This document shows positions 53,814 to 62,673 of a stretch of DNA of 64,000 nt, in pieces. The stretch covers positions 372,001 to 436,000 of the forward strand of contig CAWBXV010000006.1 of assembly GCA_963792875.1 (NCBI GenBank). The letters are read 5' to 3'. The DNA is from JAHEGP01 sp963792875. GTDB lineage: Bacteria > Pseudomonadota > Gammaproteobacteria > Pseudomonadales > JAHEGP01. Both the position numbers and the translations under genes were made by a program. The number at the start of each line of letters is the position of its first letter. The stretch's first letter is position 1. Below the pieces are notes generated by a model that did not search any database, was not told where the DNA came from, and saw only the letters and a program-made list of their open reading frames with translations.

Positions 53814-54247
53814 CCGCCACCGTGAGACGCTTGCTGGGCCTGTAGGCCCCGGGGACAAGGCCGGGGCCACCGGGGGCAGTGCCCCCATCGCAAGGCGCCC
53901 GCGCATGGGCTGGCATCTTGGCAGTCGGCGACTCGATTCCGCTTACCCGGGGGCGGGACATGGGCCAGAACCGCTCCACCAACATCATGACGATTCAGGT
54001 CATCGTCTGAGCGCCGGGAGAGGCCATCGACGCCTCCCCCAAGCAGCGCTCAGGCCCGGGCCCCGGGGTGGATAAATCCAAACGGGCGCGGCGGGCGTAA
54101 CTTCAGGCGTGTGTCGGCAGCGAGGACGAGGCAGTTTTAAGGGAAAAATTCCAGATAACAGGAAACAAGCGGCCAGGAATATCATGCGCGCACGAGCAGC
54201 GGCAGGGGACTTGGTTTTTAAAGTATTGTGAAATATAGGGGGGAATT
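53814..54247 (+). other. Intergenic region between the IS and the tRNA gene
   Basis: 434 bases. A short frame reading MGQNRSTNIMTIQVIV ends at TGA 54009-54011 and may be the end of a lost gene; nothing else is recognisable. Long open frames here lack codon or family support. Confidence 0.35.
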
Positions 54248-54250
54248 TGG

Positions 54251-54324
54251 CGCGCCTGGCAGGGCTCGAACCTGCAACCCTCGGGTTCGAAGCCCGATAC
54301 TCTATCCAATTGAGCTACAAGCGC
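54251..54324 (-). tRNA. tRNA-Arg(TCG)
   Basis: 74 nt on the minus strand with CCA encoded next to it (54248-54250). Acceptor GCGCTTG pairs with CAGGCGC; D arm GCTC-AATTGGATA-GAGT; anticodon stem TCGGG/CCCGA with loop CTTCGAA (anticodon TCG, reads CGA); T arm GCAGG-TTCGAGC-CCTGC. Confidence 0.97.
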
Positions 54325-54533
54325 ATCGCGAACAAGTGCAGAGTGCGGCGCCAGTCTAGCAGAAACCGGGGGGATAGGCAGTATCCGCGCAGCAAATCCC
54401 TGGCGTGTCGTGGGCGAGGGCTGTGGGGACGCCGAGTGGTGACGGGTGTCGGCATGGCTTGGCGTAACGCGCGCGGTGAAACTGCCGAGTTGAAGTGCGC
54501 GCTATGAGATGTCAGACCGGGAGCGATGGCTCT

Positions 54534-55001
54534 ATGCTCAGTGAACAGGTACTCGAACACAAGGCAGGCAGAGCGCAGCTTGAGTTTTTTGAGCGACTCA
54601 ATGCGCTGGTCATTCCGCTGATCAAGCGCGGCCGCGGCAGTCCCGGGCCGCTCCCCACCGGCCTGGTGTTGCTGGAAACCACTGGCCGGAAATCGGGCAA
54701 GACCTATCCGGTTCCGGTGGTGGCAGCGAAGCTGACGGACGATTATCTGCTGGTCGGCACAGTGCGCAAGCGCTCGCAGTGGATAAGGAATCTCGCGGCG
54801 GCCGACACCGTCACCTTCTGGCTGGCGGGAGAAAAGCGCCAGGCGCAGGTGCGCGTGTTCGAGTCGGCGTCGGCCAGGCGCTCGGACACGCGTGGATTGC
54901 CCTGGCGAATCGCCCTGCTGGTGACCGCCATCAAGGCGGTGGCCGGCAGCTTTGGCGGGAGTTTCGCCCTGCTGCGGACGGCGACCGCTGAGCTGCAGTA
55001 A
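54534..55001 (+). CDS. Ddn-like deazaflavin (F420)-dependent nitroreductase family protein
   Basis: 155 residues from ATG 54534 (54504 is an alternative). Split-barrel fold: GPLPTGLVLLETTGRKSGKT is the hallmark TTGRKSG motif that contacts the cofactor, with DDYLLVGTVRKRSQWIRNLA after it. Mycobacterial Ddn uses reduced F420; many proteobacterial relatives are untested. Together with the luciferase-like gene at 41839 it supports F420 use, although no F420 synthesis gene is in the window. Confidence 0.88.
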   Translation: MLSEQVLEHKAGRAQLEFFERLNALVIPLIKRGRGSPGPLPTGLVLLETTGRKSGKTYPVPVVAAKLTDDYLLVGTVRKRSQWIRNLAAADTVTFWLAGEKRQAQVRVFESASARRSDTRGLPWRIALLVTAIKAVAGSFGGSFALLRTATAELQ

Positions 55002-55066
55002 ACGCTCGCGGCTGCGCTCGGGGCCTTGCCCTGCCGGTAGCCGTCGCGCCGCAGTGGCGGACGCTG

Positions 55067-56404
55067 TCAGGGGCTGAGCCGGACCTTGAAGGCGGTGACC
55101 TCCGAGGGCTTGCCGAACGGCTCGCCGATGACCTCCAGCTCGTCGACCGCCATGTCGGGAAAGCGCTGGAGCAACTCGTCGAAAGCATGTCGCAGGATCA
55201 CCAGTGCGATGCGGCGACCGGGGCACATGTGCTCGCCGTAGCTGAAGCTCAGCGATTTCTCGAGGCGCTTTTCGCGCCGTTCGCGCAGCTGCGCCGGTGT
55301 CAGCCCGACGGGAATCTTGATGCGCTCGGGGTTGACCTTGAGGGGCTCCCGGAACGCCTTTTCGTCCAGATTGGCCGAGACCAGGCTCATATAGACCAGG
55401 CTGTTGGGCTTGATGGGCTGGCCCTGCAGCATGCCGCCCTGGGGACTGTAGCGCGGAAACAACCCGCCGAGTTTGGCCTGTGCGACGCGGATATATTCGC
55501 TGATGGCCTCGTTTTTTTCCTCAACCGTGCGGGCCGGGTCCAGATAGTAAGCGCGGATCGATTCGGCAGTGTTGTGTTCGTTGCCGGTCAGCAGCAGATG
55601 CAGGCACAGTGCGAAAAAGTTGCCGGTCGCGCCCAGGCCCGCCTGAAACAGTCCATTGAGCAGCTCCATGAAGTTTTCCAGCTTGTCGGCGTGGCCGCTG
55701 CGCAGCTTGGCGCCCATATCGTGCAGCAGGCAGTCGGCGCGCAGCCTGCCCTCCGCGTCCCGGGCGAACTTTTCCAGTTGCGGCAGCAGAAACTCCGCGA
55801 ACTCATCGTGTGCCGCCAGCGCCTTTCTCTTCACCTCCTCGGGGGCGATGAGGTTGACCAGGCGTATGGCCTCGGCAGCAAGCTCGGCGCAGCGGGCCCT
55901 GTCCTGATCGCTGTCGAATTCAAGGCCGATCACATGTGATGTGATGGCGAAGGTCATCGGCATGGAGAAATCTTTCACCAGATCGACGACACCCCCCTGT
56001 TGCAGCGCCAACGATGGCAGGCGGCCGGCCAGTTCCGCGACAGTCTGCTGGATGAACCGGTCATGCTGATCGACCCCGCTGCCATTGAAGTGGTTGCGCA
56101 GATCCTTGCGCAGCTCTTTGTGCAGGTCGGAGTCGTTGCCCAGATTCTTGGAAAAGATGTCGGCGATCCGCTTGTCGACCTCGCTGTTTTTTTCCATGGC
56201 GGCAAAGTAGTCGGCAAAATGCACGAAATAGCCGTGCTCGTTTCGCAACACTTCGTTGGCGCCGGCGTGGTTGCCGATGACATACATATTGAGGCCACCG
56301 CCGGGGTAATCCAGTTCGATCAGATCGCCGCGCTCCCGGGATTGCCGGGTGTACTGTTCGGCGTGCTGCTGAAAATCGGTAAAAGCTACTGGTATCGTTG
56401 ACAT
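55067..56404 (-). CDS. Cytochrome P450
   Basis: 445 residues. Heme-binding loop SLSFSYGEHMCPGRRIA near residue 395 with the proximal Cys. The usual I-helix Thr region is less canonical (LFQAGLGATGNFFALCLHLL). The expected ExxR is not obvious; the K-helix region (ISEYIRVAQAKLGGLFPRYS) has E-x2-R in EYIR. No membrane anchor, so a soluble bacterial P450. Substrate unknown. No ferredoxin gene adjoins it. Convergent with the Ddn-like gene. Confidence 0.88.
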   Translation of the reverse strand: MSTIPVAFTDFQQHAEQYTRQSRERGDLIELDYPGGGLNMYVIGNHAGANEVLRNEHGYFVHFADYFAAMEKNSEVDKRIADIFSKNLGNDSDLHKELRKDLRNHFNGSGVDQHDRFIQQTVAELAGRLPSLALQQGGVVDLVKDFSMPMTFAITSHVIGLEFDSDQDRARCAELAAEAIRLVNLIAPEEVKRKALAAHDEFAEFLLPQLEKFARDAEGRLRADCLLHDMGAKLRSGHADKLENFMELLNGLFQAGLGATGNFFALCLHLLLTGNEHNTAESIRAYYLDPARTVEEKNEAISEYIRVAQAKLGGLFPRYSPQGGMLQGQPIKPNSLVYMSLVSANLDEKAFREPLKVNPERIKIPVGLTPAQLRERREKRLEKSLSFSYGEHMCPGRRIALVILRHAFDELLQRFPDMAVDELEVIGEPFGKPSEVTAFKVRLSP

Positions 56405-56919
56405 GGGACGACCTGTGGTGGCGCGAGTTGTTATGCTGTTTTGATGCCGCTGGGCGGCGCGGGAGCTCTGGCAGTGCGCTGCAGCCCGGTGCCATTGGGC
56501 GCTGCCCGACGCGGCCCTCGGGCGCGCCGCCGCTGTCCTAAGGCGATGGCTGCACCGCTCTCGTGGCAGCCTGTTGCGACCTGCGGACTTCCCCCCCGGC
56601 CCTCACCCCGCTGATAACGGGTCGTCTCGGATGGGTGGCTCGTATAGAACTGCGCGAGCCAGCGTCGCGTACTGCCATGAGCATGTAGCAGCGACCTTTG
56701 GCGCACGAGGGAGAATAACTGCTTTCGCGCGAATGTCCACCCCATGAGCGCCGGAAAAGGCGCGCGCAACCCGGGGGAATTTCTGTCGGCCTCCGGCGCG
56801 CCGCGCGGCGGCCACGGCGGGTCATATGGCCGGGGCGAAATGTGATGCAATACCGTGATTGGGCACGCAAATTTTGTCCGTGCATCTATGATGAAACTAA
56901 CGTTTGGCGTGTCTGACCC
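56405..56919 (+). other. Intergenic region between divergent P450 and polyamine-sensor genes
   Basis: 515 bases. Several open frames on the minus strand have no family signature and no ribosome binding site. TATGAT at 56887-56892 could be a -10 box for the following gene, but no -35 box is convincing. I see no RNA gene. Confidence 0.4.
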
Positions 56920-57963
56920 ATGATGTTTTCCCGCATTGCACTGCTGCTAGTATGGGCGCTGCCGTTTCCGGTCACCGCGGATTCGCTCACCCTGTTCACG
57001 TGGGAGGAATATCTCTCCGACGCGGTGGTCGCCGGTTGGGAGCAGGACACCGGCATCGCCATCAAACAGGTGTACTACGACAGCGATGAAAAGCGCGAGT
57101 CGGTGCTGGCCGCCACTGGTGGCAGGGGCTTTGACCTGGTGGTTATCGACGCGCTCGCTGGCCGGGTGCTGGGTCGAAACGGCCTGCTGGCCCCCATTCC
57201 AGACAGCGCAGTGACGAATCGATCGCACATCGAGTCGAGGTGGCGGGACAGCTGCGGGCCTGCTGCCGTGCCATACTTCTGGGGGACGGTAGGCATCGTC
57301 TACCGGGCTGATCGCCTCGCGCAGGCGCCCGATTCATGGCGGCAATTGCTGCAACCGGCGCCCCAGCAGCGCCAGCGCATCGTGATGCATCAGGACGGCG
57401 TCGATCTGCTGCTGCCCGCGCTGCTGAGCCTGGGCTATGATTTTGATACCGAAAATCGCGGGGAGCTGCGGCAGGCCTTCGCTTTGCTGACACGACAGGA
57501 GTCCGCCGTGCTGAGCTACGACTATATCCTCACCCTGGCCAAGCGTGAGGCGCAGCGGGAGCAGGTCGATATGGCGCTCGCCTACAGTGGAGACCAATTT
57601 GTGCTTAACGAGCTGGCGGGCGCCGAGCAGTGGGCGTACGCGGTGCCGCGCGAGGGGACCGCGATCTGGATGGACTGTCTCGCGGTGCTCAGCCAATCGC
57701 AGAGGCGGGACGCGGCGCTGCGTTTTATCGACTATCTCAACGACCCGGTGAATGCCGCCGCCAATGCCCGCGGCGTGCGCGTTGCCACACCCAATGGAGC
57801 GGCGCTCGCCATGCTCGACGAGGACTTGCTGGCGGACGAGGACATTTACCCGCCCGCCAGTATCCTCGAGCGCAGCCACGTCTACGGTGAGCATACGGAA
57901 GACAACTTGAAACTGCGCGATCGTATCGTCAGCACCGTGGTCGAGCGCCATGAAGCTCGGTAG
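56920..57963 (+). CDS. Periplasmic PotD/NspS-like polyamine-binding protein
   Basis: 347 residues. Signal peptide (LLLVWALPFPVTA) then SLTLFTWEEYLSDAVVAGWE, the usual start of spermidine/putrescine-binding proteins; FDLVVIDALAGRVLGRNGLL and VPYFWGTVGIVYRADRLAQA are further family signatures. No transporter genes are present. Instead its last 14 bases overlap a GGDEF-EAL receptor gene, as in Vibrio nspS-mbaA, where the binding protein reports polyamines to the receptor. So I infer a sensor, not a transport subunit. Confidence 0.85.
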   Translation: MMFSRIALLLVWALPFPVTADSLTLFTWEEYLSDAVVAGWEQDTGIAIKQVYYDSDEKRESVLAATGGRGFDLVVIDALAGRVLGRNGLLAPIPDSAVTNRSHIESRWRDSCGPAAVPYFWGTVGIVYRADRLAQAPDSWRQLLQPAPQQRQRIVMHQDGVDLLLPALLSLGYDFDTENRGELRQAFALLTRQESAVLSYDYILTLAKREAQREQVDMALAYSGDQFVLNELAGAEQWAYAVPREGTAIWMDCLAVLSQSQRRDAALRFIDYLNDPVNAAANARGVRVATPNGAALAMLDEDLLADEDIYPPASILERSHVYGEHTEDNLKLRDRIVSTVVERHEAR

Positions 57964-60355
57964 GCGGGCGGGTCTGCTGATTCTGCCGGTGCTGACGCTG
58001 GGCTATCTGCTGGCGTTTGCGGCCATGTATCAGTCACAGCGATCGACTCTGTTCAGGACGGAGCAGCTGCTGGTGGAGCTTCAGCTGGCGGAATTGTCGG
58101 ACAGCCTGACGCGCTATGCCAATCTCACCAGGAACTATCTGTTCCTGGTCAGCAACAGCAATGGCCTGGCTGCCTTGCTGCAGGCGACCGATCCCGCCTA
58201 CCGTGCGTTGGCGGTCGACCGCAGTCTGCAGGATGCCATTGACAATCTGGGGCTCGCGCAGGGCGACCCGCTGTCGATCGCCGTCGTCACCGCCGCCGGC
58301 GAGGTGGAATTTGTTTATGGCCAGGACGCCGATCCGTTTGCGGAAGGCCAGCTGCCGCAGGCGAACCTGGTGGCTGAGATGTTCCACGACGGCGTCTATC
58401 AGCGCTCCATTTTCACGGGACTGGATACCCCGGCGATTATGGAGGTGCGCATTGTCGATCGCTATACGCTGAGGCCGCCGGTCGAGGCAGGTTCCCCGGA
58501 TGCCGTGGCGTTGGTCGTGGGCGTGGAGGCGCACAGCTTTCGGCGACGGCTCGAGGCACTCTCAGCTGCCCATCGGCGCCTCGTCTGGCTGCCCGGCGAG
58601 GTATCCCACGAGGGTGCGGTTTCGGGTGCCGGCCTCAGCAAAGCCGCGAGCATAGGCTCCTTTGGCGTGCTGCGCCTCGAAGCGCCCATGGCGTCGATGG
58701 AAGGCAAGCTTGCAACCATCCGCATCCAGCTGGCCGCGGCCTTCGCGCTGCTCACCGCGCTGTCGTATCTGGCGCTGACGGTATTGATACGGCGCTATAT
58801 CACGGTGCCCATCAAGCGGCTCGAGCGCGATCTGTCCGCGCTGACCTCCGAGGGCAGGGAGCAGCTCTACATTCATGAGGCGGATGATGAAATCGGCAAG
58901 CTGAGTAAAAAGTTCGCCAGTCTTTACGAGGATTTGCGCAAATCGTACCAGATCACCAGAGAGATGGCGGAGCGCGACGGGCTTACCCGGCTCTATAACC
59001 GGCGCATGTTCAACCACCTCATCGAACGCCACCTCGATCGCGCTCGAGCTGACGGCGGCAAGGTGGCTCTGCTGTATATCGACGTCGACAATTTCAAGTA
59101 TATCAACGACAAATTCGGCCATGGCGTAGGCGATGAGCTGCTGCGGACCTTCGCCGACCGAATGACTGAAGTGCTGCGGCCTACTGACCCCGTGTATTGC
59201 GGCATGTCGGAGAACTGCTCGGCGCGCCTGGCCGGTGACGAGTTCGCGGTCATCCTCTATGGCTTTGAAGACGATGATGTCCCCAGGAAGGTCGCAGAGC
59301 GCTTGCTGACAGTCTGCGATTCCGCCTATCTGACCCCTTCGGCGAGGGTGTCGGTGTCGCTCAGTATCGGCGTCGCCTGCTTTCCCCAGGATGCGGATAA
59401 TCCCACGGCGCTGATTTCCAGCGCCGATTCAGCGATGTATCAGGCAAAAAATGGCGGCAAGAGCCAGTATTCATTCTACTCCCGCGAACTCGCCGAGAAG
59501 GCCCGGCGCGCCGTGGAGATCGAGGCGCGGCTCAAGAAGTTGAATTACAGCGAGCTGTCGCTCAACTACATGCCGGTATTCCACGCTGCCAGCGGCAGCG
59601 TGGTCGGCTTCGAAGCGCTGTTGCGGTGGGACTCAGCGTCTCTCGGTGTGGTATCGCCGGAGGAATTCATCCCCATTGCGGAGTCGATCGGGGCGTACCG
59701 CGAGATCGACCGCTGGGTGATCACGCATGCCAGCGATGATCTGCCCATGCTGCAGCAGCACTATGGTCCCGATATCCGCGTGTCGGTCAATATTTCATCG
59801 GCGGAGCTGGAGTCCCGGGAGTTTCTCGACGAAGTCACCATGATGGTGCGGCATGGCTTCATCCGGCCCGAGCACATGGAGCTGGAGATCACCGAGACCT
59901 TCCACGTCAACCAGCGCCATGATTCGGAGTCGATCCTGGCAGAACTCCGTGCCCTGGGCTTTTGTATCAGCATCGACGATTTCGGCACCGGCTTTACTTC
60001 GTTGATCCAGCTGGTGGAATACGAGATCGACAAGATCAAGCTGGACCGCTCCTTCGTCGGCAAGGTGCTGGAGCGGGAGCGGGTGGAAGTCATCGCGTCA
60101 CTGGTGCAGATATGCGCATCGCAGCGCTTCGCCGTTACCGCGGAGGGTGTGGAGACGTCGGCGCAGGCGGCGGCCCTGCGGTCTGCTGGCTGTGACTATC
60201 TGCAGGGCTTTTATTTTCTGGAACCCGTCACGCTGGAGCACCTCGTCACGGCCCATTGCATCGCCCGCCTTGGTTCCTTCGAGCAGGGCCAATCCACGGA
60301 GCGGCGGGCGGCTAAGCGCCCTGCTCCCCTCACACGCCTGGCGAGCCCGGCTTAA
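57950..60355 (+). CDS. Membrane GGDEF-EAL protein, MbaA-like
   Basis: 801 residues. TM1 near 7-26, a periplasmic sensor region of about 220 residues, TM2 near 255-282, HAMP (VPIKRLERDLSALTSEGREQ), GGDEF domain from 338, EAL domain from 540. The GGDEF signature reads RLAGDEF near 427, so the first Gly is Ala. The EAL domain looks active: GFEALLRW, VNISSAEL, ELEITET, IDDFGTGFTSL, IDKIKLDRSF and AEGVET are all present. Cyclic-di-GMP breakdown is therefore more certain than synthesis. ATG overlaps the NspS-like gene by 14 bases, so they are co-translated. Confidence 0.92.
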   Translation: MKLGRRAGLLILPVLTLGYLLAFAAMYQSQRSTLFRTEQLLVELQLAELSDSLTRYANLTRNYLFLVSNSNGLAALLQATDPAYRALAVDRSLQDAIDNLGLAQGDPLSIAVVTAAGEVEFVYGQDADPFAEGQLPQANLVAEMFHDGVYQRSIFTGLDTPAIMEVRIVDRYTLRPPVEAGSPDAVALVVGVEAHSFRRRLEALSAAHRRLVWLPGEVSHEGAVSGAGLSKAASIGSFGVLRLEAPMASMEGKLATIRIQLAAAFALLTALSYLALTVLIRRYITVPIKRLERDLSALTSEGREQLYIHEADDEIGKLSKKFASLYEDLRKSYQITREMAERDGLTRLYNRRMFNHLIERHLDRARADGGKVALLYIDVDNFKYINDKFGHGVGDELLRTFADRMTEVLRPTDPVYCGMSENCSARLAGDEFAVILYGFEDDDVPRKVAERLLTVCDSAYLTPSARVSVSLSIGVACFPQDADNPTALISSADSAMYQAKNGGKSQYSFYSRELAEKARRAVEIEARLKKLNYSELSLNYMPVFHAASGSVVGFEALLRWDSASLGVVSPEEFIPIAESIGAYREIDRWVITHASDDLPMLQQHYGPDIRVSVNISSAELESREFLDEVTMMVRHGFIRPEHMELEITETFHVNQRHDSESILAELRALGFCISIDDFGTGFTSLIQLVEYEIDKIKLDRSFVGKVLERERVEVIASLVQICASQRFAVTAEGVETSAQAAALRSAGCDYLQGFYFLEPVTLEHLVTAHCIARLGSFEQGQSTERRAAKRPAPLTRLASPA

Positions 60356-60398
60356 CCTCTTCCACTCCCGTCCCGACGGGCTCTGGTCCGCATCCCGA

Positions 60399-60435
60399 GG
60401 GGTGGATTTATCCGCCCCGAAAAGCAGGGTATACT
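60399..60435 (+). promoter_or_regulatory. Hairpin and predicted promoter between the GGDEF-EAL and MltD genes
   Basis: GGGGTGGA-TTTA-TCCGCCCC (60399-60418) forms a hairpin without a T run, a possible weak terminator. TATACT (60430-60435), 17 bases after TTTATC, may be a -10 box for the next gene. Confidence 0.35.
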
Positions 60436-60515
60436 GACCCGGCAAAGCAGTGTTGAGCTGTAGTGGTGGGTTTATGTCCGGGCAATAGCGATACAGTGTC
60501 GCTAGGTGGCGAATC

Positions 60516-61880
60516 ATGCAAGCTGTCGACTCCCTACATGCGGTTGTCAATGCGCGCGGCAGCGCGCGCTTTACCGTGGTCCTCGTGTGGCTGCTCTGGA
60601 GCCTGAGCGGCGTGGCGGTGTGCGCACAGGACCTGCCGCGCCCGCCGGGACTGGAGCCGGATATCGCCTTCTGGCGCAGAATATTCACCGAGATCGATGC
60701 TGAGCACGGTCTGCTGCACGACAACCGCTATCTGGGTGTGGTCTATGACACACTCGATCTGCCGCCCGGGGCCGGTACCCGCGAACTCAACCGCGTCTAC
60801 GACAGGGCGCGCAATCACTACCGTCAGATCCTTCTGCAACTGGCCAAAGGCAACAGCAAGCAGCTGAACCGCGAGCAGGCCAGGGTGCTGCGGCTCTGGC
60901 CCAAGGGCGTCAGCTCCGCGGAGCTGCGGCGAGCCGCTGATCGCCTGCGGGTTCAGCAGGGCATGGCCGACCGCTTCCGCGCCGGTTTCGTGCGGTCAGG
61001 GCTGTGGATGGCGCACATCCGCAGCAGTCTGGCCGAGGCGGGGGTGCCTGCGGCCCTGGCGGCGCTGCCGCACGTGGAATCGTCATTCGATCCCGGCGTC
61101 TACTCCCTGGTGGGGGCGTCGGGTCTCTGGCAGTTTACGCGTGCCACCGGCAAGCACTACCTGACGATCGATTACGTCGTTGATGAGCGGCGCGACCCCT
61201 TCATCTCGAGCGAGGCGGCGGCGAGACTGCTGCGTGACAACTACGATAAGCTCGATTCGTGGCCGCTGGCCATTACCGCTTACAATCATGGCATCACCGG
61301 CATGCGCAGGGCGGTCAGGACCCTGGGTACCAAGGATATCGAAAAGATCGTGCGCAACTACGAGGGGCGGTCTTTTGGCTTCGCCTCGCGCAACTTTTAC
61401 GTGGCATTCCTGGCCGCGGCGGATATCGAGGCCAATCCCTCCCGCTACCTGGGCAAGCTCAAACGCGAGGCGCCGCGCCAGGAAATGGTGGTCACCCTGC
61501 CGCATTACGTCTCCGTCAAGGCGCTGGAGAAGAGCTTTGGCATTCCGGCAGCGGTGTGGCGGGAGCACAATCCGGCGTTGCTCGACGTGGTGTGGCAGGG
61601 CGCCAAGCACGTGCCCAAGGGCTTCGGGTTGCGCGTACCCACGGCCAAGCTGAAGGCTCAGCAGGCGGATTTCCTGGCAGCAATCCCCGCCAGCTTTCGT
61701 TTGCAGGCGCAATCGCCCGATCGCTACCACAAGGTCCAGGCCGGCGATGCGCTATCAGTTATCGCGCGGCGTTACGATACGACGGTCAGCGAGCTGGTCG
61801 CCTGGAACAGCCTGAATGATAAGCATCGCATCCGCATCGGTCAGATGCTGCGACTGCCGCAGAGCGGCCAGTCACCCTGA
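60516..61880 (+). CDS. mltD: Membrane-bound lytic murein transglycosylase D
   Basis: 454 residues. N-terminal hydrophobic segment (FTVVLVWLLWSLSGVAVCA) as signal; the Cys at its end could be lipidated but the lipobox is poor. SLT domain with catalytic Glu in LPHVESSFDPGVYS near residue 188, then VGASGLWQF and ITAYNHG. One LysM motif at the C-terminus (YHKVQAGDALSVIARRYDTT, SELVAWNSLNDKHRIRIGQM); E. coli MltD has two. Cleaves glycan strands in the periplasm. Start at ATG 60516 or a later one. Confidence 0.93.
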   Translation: MQAVDSLHAVVNARGSARFTVVLVWLLWSLSGVAVCAQDLPRPPGLEPDIAFWRRIFTEIDAEHGLLHDNRYLGVVYDTLDLPPGAGTRELNRVYDRARNHYRQILLQLAKGNSKQLNREQARVLRLWPKGVSSAELRRAADRLRVQQGMADRFRAGFVRSGLWMAHIRSSLAEAGVPAALAALPHVESSFDPGVYSLVGASGLWQFTRATGKHYLTIDYVVDERRDPFISSEAAARLLRDNYDKLDSWPLAITAYNHGITGMRRAVRTLGTKDIEKIVRNYEGRSFGFASRNFYVAFLAAADIEANPSRYLGKLKREAPRQEMVVTLPHYVSVKALEKSFGIPAAVWREHNPALLDVVWQGAKHVPKGFGLRVPTAKLKAQQADFLAAIPASFRLQAQSPDRYHKVQAGDALSVIARRYDTTVSELVAWNSLNDKHRIRIGQMLRLPQSGQSP

Positions 61881-62468
61881 TCCCCAGAGCTCTTTCAGGC
61901 GGTGATCGCGCCCGCAGCTCCAGCGGTAGTAGTGGTAGCGCCGCGGGTTTTTCAGATAATAATCCTGATGGTACTCCTCCGCCGGGTAGAACGCGGTGGC
62001 GTCCACTATCACGGTGGCGATGCGATGGTCGGCACCGAGTCTCTCCTGCGCCTGTCTTTTCGATTGCTCCGCTGCCGCCCGCTGCTGGGCATCGATGGGG
62101 AATAGTGCGCTCCGGTAGCTGCTGCCCTTGTCGCAGAACTGGCCCCGGGTGTCCAGCGGGTCGATGTTGACCCAATAGATGTCGAGCAATTGCCGGTAGC
62201 TGATCAACGACGGGTCGAAGTGCACCTCTACGGCTTCGTAATGTCCGGTATTGCCCTCACTGACGCGCTCGTAGTCGGGGTTGGGGGTGTGGCCTCCGGT
62301 GTAGCCGGAGATCACCGCGGTGACGCCGGCAACCTTCTCAAAGTCGGATTCCATGCACCAGAAGCAGCCGCCGGCAAAAATTGCCCGGTCCGCATGGGCC
62401 ATGCCGGCCGCCGCGCTGCAGGCGGCCAGCGACAACAGGCCCAATAATCGCCATGTCCTGCTTGCCAT
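61872..62468 (-). CDS. msrA: Peptide-methionine (S)-S-oxide reductase, exported
   Basis: 198 residues. Signal peptide (LLGLLSLAACSAAAGMAHA), so periplasmic, or a lipoprotein via LAAC. Catalytic GGCFWCMES near residue 33; GYTGGHTPNPDYERVSEGNT and GHYEAVEVHFDP, then YHQDYY are all MsrA signatures. Reduces methionine S-sulfoxide in envelope proteins. Its end overlaps the end of mltD by nine bases, convergent. Confidence 0.95.
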   Translation of the reverse strand: MASRTWRLLGLLSLAACSAAAGMAHADRAIFAGGCFWCMESDFEKVAGVTAVISGYTGGHTPNPDYERVSEGNTGHYEAVEVHFDPSLISYRQLLDIYWVNIDPLDTRGQFCDKGSSYRSALFPIDAQQRAAAEQSKRQAQERLGADHRIATVIVDATAFYPAEEYHQDYYLKNPRRYHYYRWSCGRDHRLKELWGSG

Positions 62469-62637
62469 GGGGTGGTAACCTCCCTGATGTCGTGGTGGAT
62501 ACGAACAGGCTCTGCCATTTGAACGCAGGGCGGCGCGATAGTTCTGACCGCGCCGACGCCTTCGGCAGCACGGCGATGGCCCCTGCGCGCAGGGAGCGCC
62601 GCGCGCGTGGAGAGCTGTACTGTGCGTGGTTGAGGCC

Positions 62638-62643
62638 TATAAT
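62638..62643 (+). promoter_or_regulatory. Predicted -10 box of ppnN
   Basis: TATAAT, 30 bases before the ppnN ATG; the -35 region (about 62615-62620, CTGTAC) is poor. Confidence 0.45.
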
Positions 62644-62673
62644 CTGGCGGTCATTCACCGGAGTCGTACGCTC

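Noticed and set aside
54251..54324. tRNA-Arg as the integration site of the defence island
   Set aside because: The island edge is about 29 kb away, no copy of the tRNA end is seen near 25,511 or elsewhere in the window, and there is no integrase gene.
56920..57963. Polyamine ABC transporter operon
   Set aside because: Only the binding protein is present; it is coupled to a signalling receptor, with no ATPase or permease nearby.
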